In this document: positions 5,513-8,478 of the stretch, piece after piece
Layout of the letters: each line of letters opens with the position of its first letter
Numbering within the stretch: the first letter of the stretch is position 1
DNA from: Bacteroidota bacterium
GTDB lineage: Bacteria > Bacteroidota > Bacteroidia > Flavobacteriales > Flavobacteriaceae
Assembly (NCBI GenBank): GCA_015767395.1
Contig: JADWMI010000067.1
Location: 1,900-10,377 of the forward strand
DNA length: 8,478 nt
Direction: 5' to 3'
Notes under the pieces: generated by a model
Seen by the model: only the letters and a program-made list of their open reading frames with translations
Databases searched by the model: none
What the model was told of the DNA's origin: nothing
Made by a program: the position numbers and the translations under genes

Positions 5513-6097
5513 TCAATTCACTAAAATAATTTCATGTTTTTCAATTAATTTTCTCAAATTAATCAGTGCATACCGCATTCTGCCTAAGGCTGTATTGATA
5601 CTAACACCTGTATTTTCAGCTATTTCTTTAAAGCTCATGTCTTTATACATTCTCATGACCAATACTTCTTTCTGATCCTCAGGCAATTCAGAAATCAACC
5701 CTTTTACATCTTCTAATACTTGATTTTTTATCAATTGCTTTTCAATATTCAGAACATCATCACTGATAACAGAAAAAATATCAAATTCATCTGTATTGTT
5801 AAACCTAGGCATTCTCTTATTTCTTCTGAAATGATCAATAATTAGGTTGTGAGAAATACGCATTACCCAAGGCAAAAACTTCCCTTCTTCATTGTAAGCG
5901 CCTCTTTTCAATGTATTTATAACTTTTATAAAAGCATCTTGAAAAATATCTTCGGCAATTTCTTTGTCCAAGACTTTAGATCTAATAAAACTAAAAATTC
6001 GTTGCTTGTGTCGTAAAATAAGAATCTCTAAAGATTTTTCACAACCATCAATATAATCTTTAACTAACGTACTGTCAGATATAACTTTACTTTCCAT
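5513..6097 (-). CDS. RNA polymerase ECF-type sigma-70 factor
   Basis: A 194-residue group 4 (ECF) sigma factor with only regions 2 and 4. Region 2 spans about 24-94: ILRHKQRIFSFIRSKV (27-42), the core-binding AEDIFQDAFIKVI (48-60) and the -10-recognition segment FLPWVMRISHNLIIDHFRR (74-92). A linker (95-125) includes FDIFSVISDD (105-114). Region 4 spans about 128-188: LPEDQKEVLVMRMYKDMSFKEIAENTGVSINTALGRMRYALINLRK contains the DNA-binding helix-turn-helix, with the recognition helix near 165-180. The sequence closely resembles, from memory, an ECF factor widely conserved in Flavobacteriia. No anti-sigma factor with a membrane segment is adjacent; the next gene encodes a 45-residue soluble protein. 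The gene is divergent from uvrA and is preceded by a dyad just upstream of its start codon. Start is the ATG at 6097-6095. Target genes are unknown. Confidence 0.93.
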   Translation of the reverse strand: MESKVISDSTLVKDYIDGCEKSLEILILRHKQRIFSFIRSKVLDKEIAEDIFQDAFIKVINTLKRGAYNEEGKFLPWVMRISHNLIIDHFRRNKRMPRFNNTDEFDIFSVISDDVLNIEKQLIKNQVLEDVKGLISELPEDQKEVLVMRMYKDMSFKEIAENTGVSINTALGRMRYALINLRKLIEKHEIILVN

Positions 6098-6102
6098 AGG
6101 TT

Positions 6103-6130
6103 AAATACTTAACGGGGTTAAAATGTATTT
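6103..6130. repeat. Interrupted dyad immediately upstream of the sigma-factor start codon
   Basis: AAATAC-TTAAC (6103-6113) pairs with GTTAA...GTATTT (6117-6121 and 6125-6130) around a GGG loop, with a 3-base bulge (6122-6124). It lies 5 bp before the ATG of the sigma-factor gene. In the mRNA it would fold in the leader right at the ribosome entry region; as DNA it could be an operator. Confidence 0.45.
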
Positions 6131-6177
6131 ATAAAAAGTAATTTTGCGCTATAGATTATGTTTTAAGAATGATTAAA

Positions 6178-6208
6178 CAAATATTCAACTTATTTTTTAA
6201 AAACACAA
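6178..6208 (-). promoter_or_regulatory. Possible promoter of the sigma-factor gene (weak)
   Basis: On the minus strand TTG (6208-6206) is followed by 20 bp and AATATTTG (6185-6178), which matches the -7 consensus except for its first base. It would give a leader of about 75 bases containing the dyad at 6103-6130. No better match was found in the divergent region, but an alternative sigma factor may be used. Confidence 0.3.
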
Positions 6209-6326
6209 GTTTTATGAGGTTAATTATTAATTCAATCATATTTTTATATTTTTATTGAACTAAATATATTCACTTTTTTAAAATAAAACATCGAATTCCA
6301 TTAGCTCCTTTTTTAAATTTTGTAGT

Positions 6327-6334
6327 TATCTTTG
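6327..6334 (+). promoter_or_regulatory. Bacteroidota-type -7 element of uvrA
   Basis: TATCTTTG matches TAnnTTTG exactly and lies 24 bp before the uvrA ATG, so transcription would start near 6340 with a leader of about 20 bases. No TTTG or TTG is present about 19 bp upstream, so the -33 part is poor. No obvious SOS-box-like operator was noticed. Confidence 0.5.
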
Positions 6335-6358
6335 CGTTCATTCACTTTTTAATGTAAA

Positions 6359-8478
6359 ATGACAAAAAACATAGCATCATTCAATCCAAAAGAAAATATC
6401 TTAATAAAAGGAGCCAAACTTCATAATTTAAAAAATATTGATGTTGCTATTCCAAGAAATAAACTAGTTGTTATCACTGGTCTTTCTGGCTCAGGAAAAT
6501 CTAGCTTGGCTTTTGACACGCTTTTTGCGGAAGGTCAACGCAGGTATGTTGAAAGTTTATCTTCTTATGCGCGTCAGTTTTTAGGCAGACTCAACAAACC
6601 AAAAGTAGATTATATCAAAGGTATTGCCCCAGCAATTGCTATTGAACAAAAAGTAAACTCTACAAATCCGCGTTCAACAGTAGGTACTTCAACTGAAATT
6701 TATGATTATCTAAAATTATTATATGCAAGAATTGGTAGAACCTACTCTCCTATTTCAGGAAATGAAGTTAAAAAACACACCGTTAGTGATGTTATAAACC
6801 GCATAAAAACTTTAGAACTTAAAACCAAGTTATTGCTACTTGCACCTGTTCATATTCCTGATGACAGAAGTGTCATCCAAACCCTTAAAATTTTAGCACA
6901 ACAGGGTTATTCAAGAATAAAATACAAAGGTGACATTGTTAGAATTGAAGAAATTGAACATGAAATTGAACATGATTTTTATTTAGTTATTGATAGAATT
7001 GTTGTAAAAAGCGATGAGGATTTTTACAATAGATTAGGAGATGCTGTTCAAACTGCTTTTTTTGAAGGCAAAGGCGAATGTATTATTGAAAACATTAAAG
7101 ATAATTCCCAAATATTATTTAATAACAAATTTGAATTAGACGGCCTGCAATTTTTAGAACCCAATACCCACTTGTTCAGTTTTAACAATCCTTATGGCGC
7201 TTGTCCAACTTGCGATGGTTATGGAAATGTGATTGGAATAGACGAAGACTTGGTTGTTCCAAACACATCCTTATCTATTTATGAAGATGCCATTTTGCCT
7301 TGGAAATCAGATTCCTTTAAAAAATTTAAAGATGATTTAATTTCACACGCGTATAAATTTGACATTCCAATTCACAAGGCATGGTTTGAATTAACCCAAA
7401 CGCAAAAGGAACTTATATGGAATGGAAATGATTCCTTTGAAGGGTTGAATCATTTCTTTAAATTTTTAGAAGAACAAAGCTATAAAATTCAATACCGAGT
7501 GATGCTTTCACGATATCGTGGAAAAACAAAATGTGCTACTTGCAATGGAAAAAGATTGCGTTCTGAAGCGAACAACGTTAAAATAGCTTCTAAAAATATT
7601 AGTGAATTGGTAGATTTACCATTAAATGAATTGATAGCACTATTTAAAAACCTTGAATTAGCAACTTTTGAACAAAAAATAGCGAAACGTTTATTGGTTG
7701 AAATAAATAACAGATTGCAATTTTTAAATGATGTTGGTTTAAGCTACTTAACACTTAACCGAACCTCAAATTCATTGTCTGGAGGTGAAAGCCAACGGAT
7801 TAACCTTGCGACTTCATTGGGAAGTAGCTTGGTAGGTTCTATGTACATTTTAGATGAGCCAAGTATTGGATTACACCCAAAAGATACAGAGCGTTTAATA
7901 AAAGTCTTAATTAATTTACGTGATTTAGGCAATACCGTGATTGTAGTTGAACATGACGAAGATATTATGAAAGCAGCTGATATGATTATAGATATTGGTC
8001 CTGAAGCAGGTACTTTTGGAGGCGAAATAGTTGCTGAAGGTTCTTTTAAAGAAATCTTAAAGTCTACTTCCTTAACTGCACAATACTTAAATAACAACTT
8101 ACGAATTGAAGTTCCAAAAAAGCGTAGAAGTAGTAAAAATGTAATTCAAGTTATTGGAGCTCGTGAAAACAATTTAAAAAACATCAATGTTTCCTTTCCG
8201 CTAAATTGTTTAACAGTAATAACGGGTGTTTCTGGTAGTGGAAAAAGCACATTGGTTAGTAAAATTTTATACCCAGCCATTCAAAAGAAAATTGGTGGTT
8301 ATGGAGAAAAAGTTGGGCAATTTTCAGATCTCAAAGGAGATACATCACAAATTGAACACATTGAATTCATCAATCAAAATCCAATAGGACGATCAAGTCG
8401 CTCGAACCCCGTAACATACATCAAAGCTTATGATGATATAAGGAGTTTATTTGCTTCTGAAAAATTATCAAAAATCAG
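6359..8478 (+). CDS. uvrA: Excinuclease ABC subunit A (UvrA), 3' end outside the window
   Basis: The open frame runs from ATG 6359-6361 to the window edge, 706 codons of an expected about 940. UvrA is the ATP-dependent damage-recognition subunit of nucleotide excision repair; it loads UvrB at lesions in the cytoplasm. Visible in order: first Walker [10 protein letters not shown] (41-49); [15 protein letters not shown] (within 61-80); UvrB-binding domain (about 120-250); first zinc-module cysteines CPTC (282-285) and CATC (392-395); ABC signature LSGGE (473-477); Walker B MYILDEPS (495-502); the H-loop region VVEHDED; second Walker A GVSGSGKS (623-630). The sequence ends within [16 protein letters not shown]...DDIRSLF, just before the second zinc finger. 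The presence of the UvrB-binding domain marks it as a canonical UvrA rather than a drug-resistance-type paralogue. The start is set by the -7 element 24 bp upstream. All key residues are intact. Confidence 0.98.
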   Translation, partial: MTKNIASFNPKENILIKGAKLHNLKNIDVAIPRNKLVVITGLSGSGKSSLAFDTLFAEGQRRYVESLSSYARQFLGRLNKPKVDYIKGIAPAIAIEQKVNSTNPRSTVGTSTEIYDYLKLLYARIGRTYSPISGNEVKKHTVSDVINRIKTLELKTKLLLLAPVHIPDDRSVIQTLKILAQQGYSRIKYKGDIVRIEEIEHEIEHDFYLVIDRIVVKSDEDFYNRLGDAVQTAFFEGKGECIIENIKDNSQILFNNKFELDGLQFLEPNTHLFSFNNPYGACPTCDGYGNVIGIDEDLVVPNTSLSIYEDAILPWKSDSFKKFKDDLISHAYKFDIPIHKAWFELTQTQKELIWNGNDSFEGLNHFFKFLEEQSYKIQYRVMLSRYRGKTKCATCNGKRLRSEANNVKIASKNISELVDLPLNELIALFKNLELATFEQKIAKRLLVEINNRLQFLNDVGLSYLTLNRTSNSLSGGESQRINLATSLGSSLVGSMYILDEPSIGLHPKDTERLIKVLINLRDLGNTVIVVEHDEDIMKAADMIIDIGPEAGTFGGEIVAEGSFKEILKSTSLTAQYLNNNLRIEVPKKRRSSKNVIQVIGARENNLKNINVSFPLNCLTVITGVSGSGKSTLVSKILYPAIQKKIGGYGEKVGQFSDLKGDTSQIEHIEFINQNPIGRSSRSNPVTYIKAYDDIRSLFASEKLSKI

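Noticed and set aside
5493..5675. Plus-strand open frame of 60 codons
   Set aside because: It overlaps the end of the sigma-factor gene in antisense; region 4 of the sigma factor is unmistakable there.
6156..6239. Minus-strand frame of 27 codons in the sigma factor/uvrA gap
   Set aside because: Composition is just what AT-rich noncoding DNA gives (I, L, K, N), there is no promoter context, and it overlaps the likely sigma-factor promoter.
7744..8097. Minus-strand open frame of 117 codons
   Set aside because: It lies inside uvrA, antisense to the ABC signature and Walker B region, and is a by-product of that conserved coding sequence.
1..8478. CRISPR array, insertion sequence, tRNA, or defence system
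   Set aside because: No regularly spaced repeats, transposase-like proteins, terminal repeats, tRNA-like cloverleaf sequences or defence-family domains were seen; the gene content is chromosomal housekeeping and envelope functions.

Overview
The window looks like core chromosome of a member of the Bacteroidota, most likely a marine or freshwater Flavobacteriaceae. The DNA is strongly AT-rich and gene starts lack clear Shine-Dalgarno sequences. Promoter-like elements follow the Bacteroidota pattern (TTTG, then about 19 bp, then TAnnTTTG). The protein families also fit: a PorT-type outer-membrane barrel, a DUF4136 protein, a flavobacterial-type ECF sigma factor and a Bacteroidota-type UvrA. No mobile element, rRNA, tRNA or CRISPR array was seen.

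Layout: everything from 71 to 6097 is on the minus strand and uvrA (6359 to the window end) is on the plus strand, so the 6098-6358 gap is a divergent promoter region. Read in the direction of transcription, the minus strand holds four units. (1) An ECF sigma factor (6097-5513) is followed 47 bp later by a short, previously easy-to-miss gene of 45-46 residues (5465-5325) and a strong terminator (5291-5314). (2) A promoter with both -33 and -7 elements (5199-5169) leads into three closely spaced genes for exported proteins: a DUF4136 protein, a glycine-zipper protein and a protein that may be a tandem alpha/beta barrel. This unit ends at an 18-bp-stem terminator (3110-3148). (3) An outer-membrane beta-barrel gene (2987-2202) has its own -7 element and an unusual lysine-rich C-terminal tail. 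(4) Three genes follow: a MarC-family membrane protein, a DUF5335-like cytoplasmic protein and a TqsA-like AI-2E family transporter. They are separated from the barrel gene by a 40-bp near-perfect dyad.

Functionally, the window combines DNA repair (UvrA, nucleotide excision repair), regulation (ECF sigma factor plus a small partner candidate) and cell-envelope functions (three exported proteins, one barrel, two multi-spanning membrane proteins). Nothing here is a clear new defence or biosynthetic system. The items most worth following are the small protein encoded behind the sigma factor, the three-gene exported-protein operon, and the dyads in front of the sigma-factor and marC genes. uvrA is cut by the window edge; about 235 C-terminal residues are outside.
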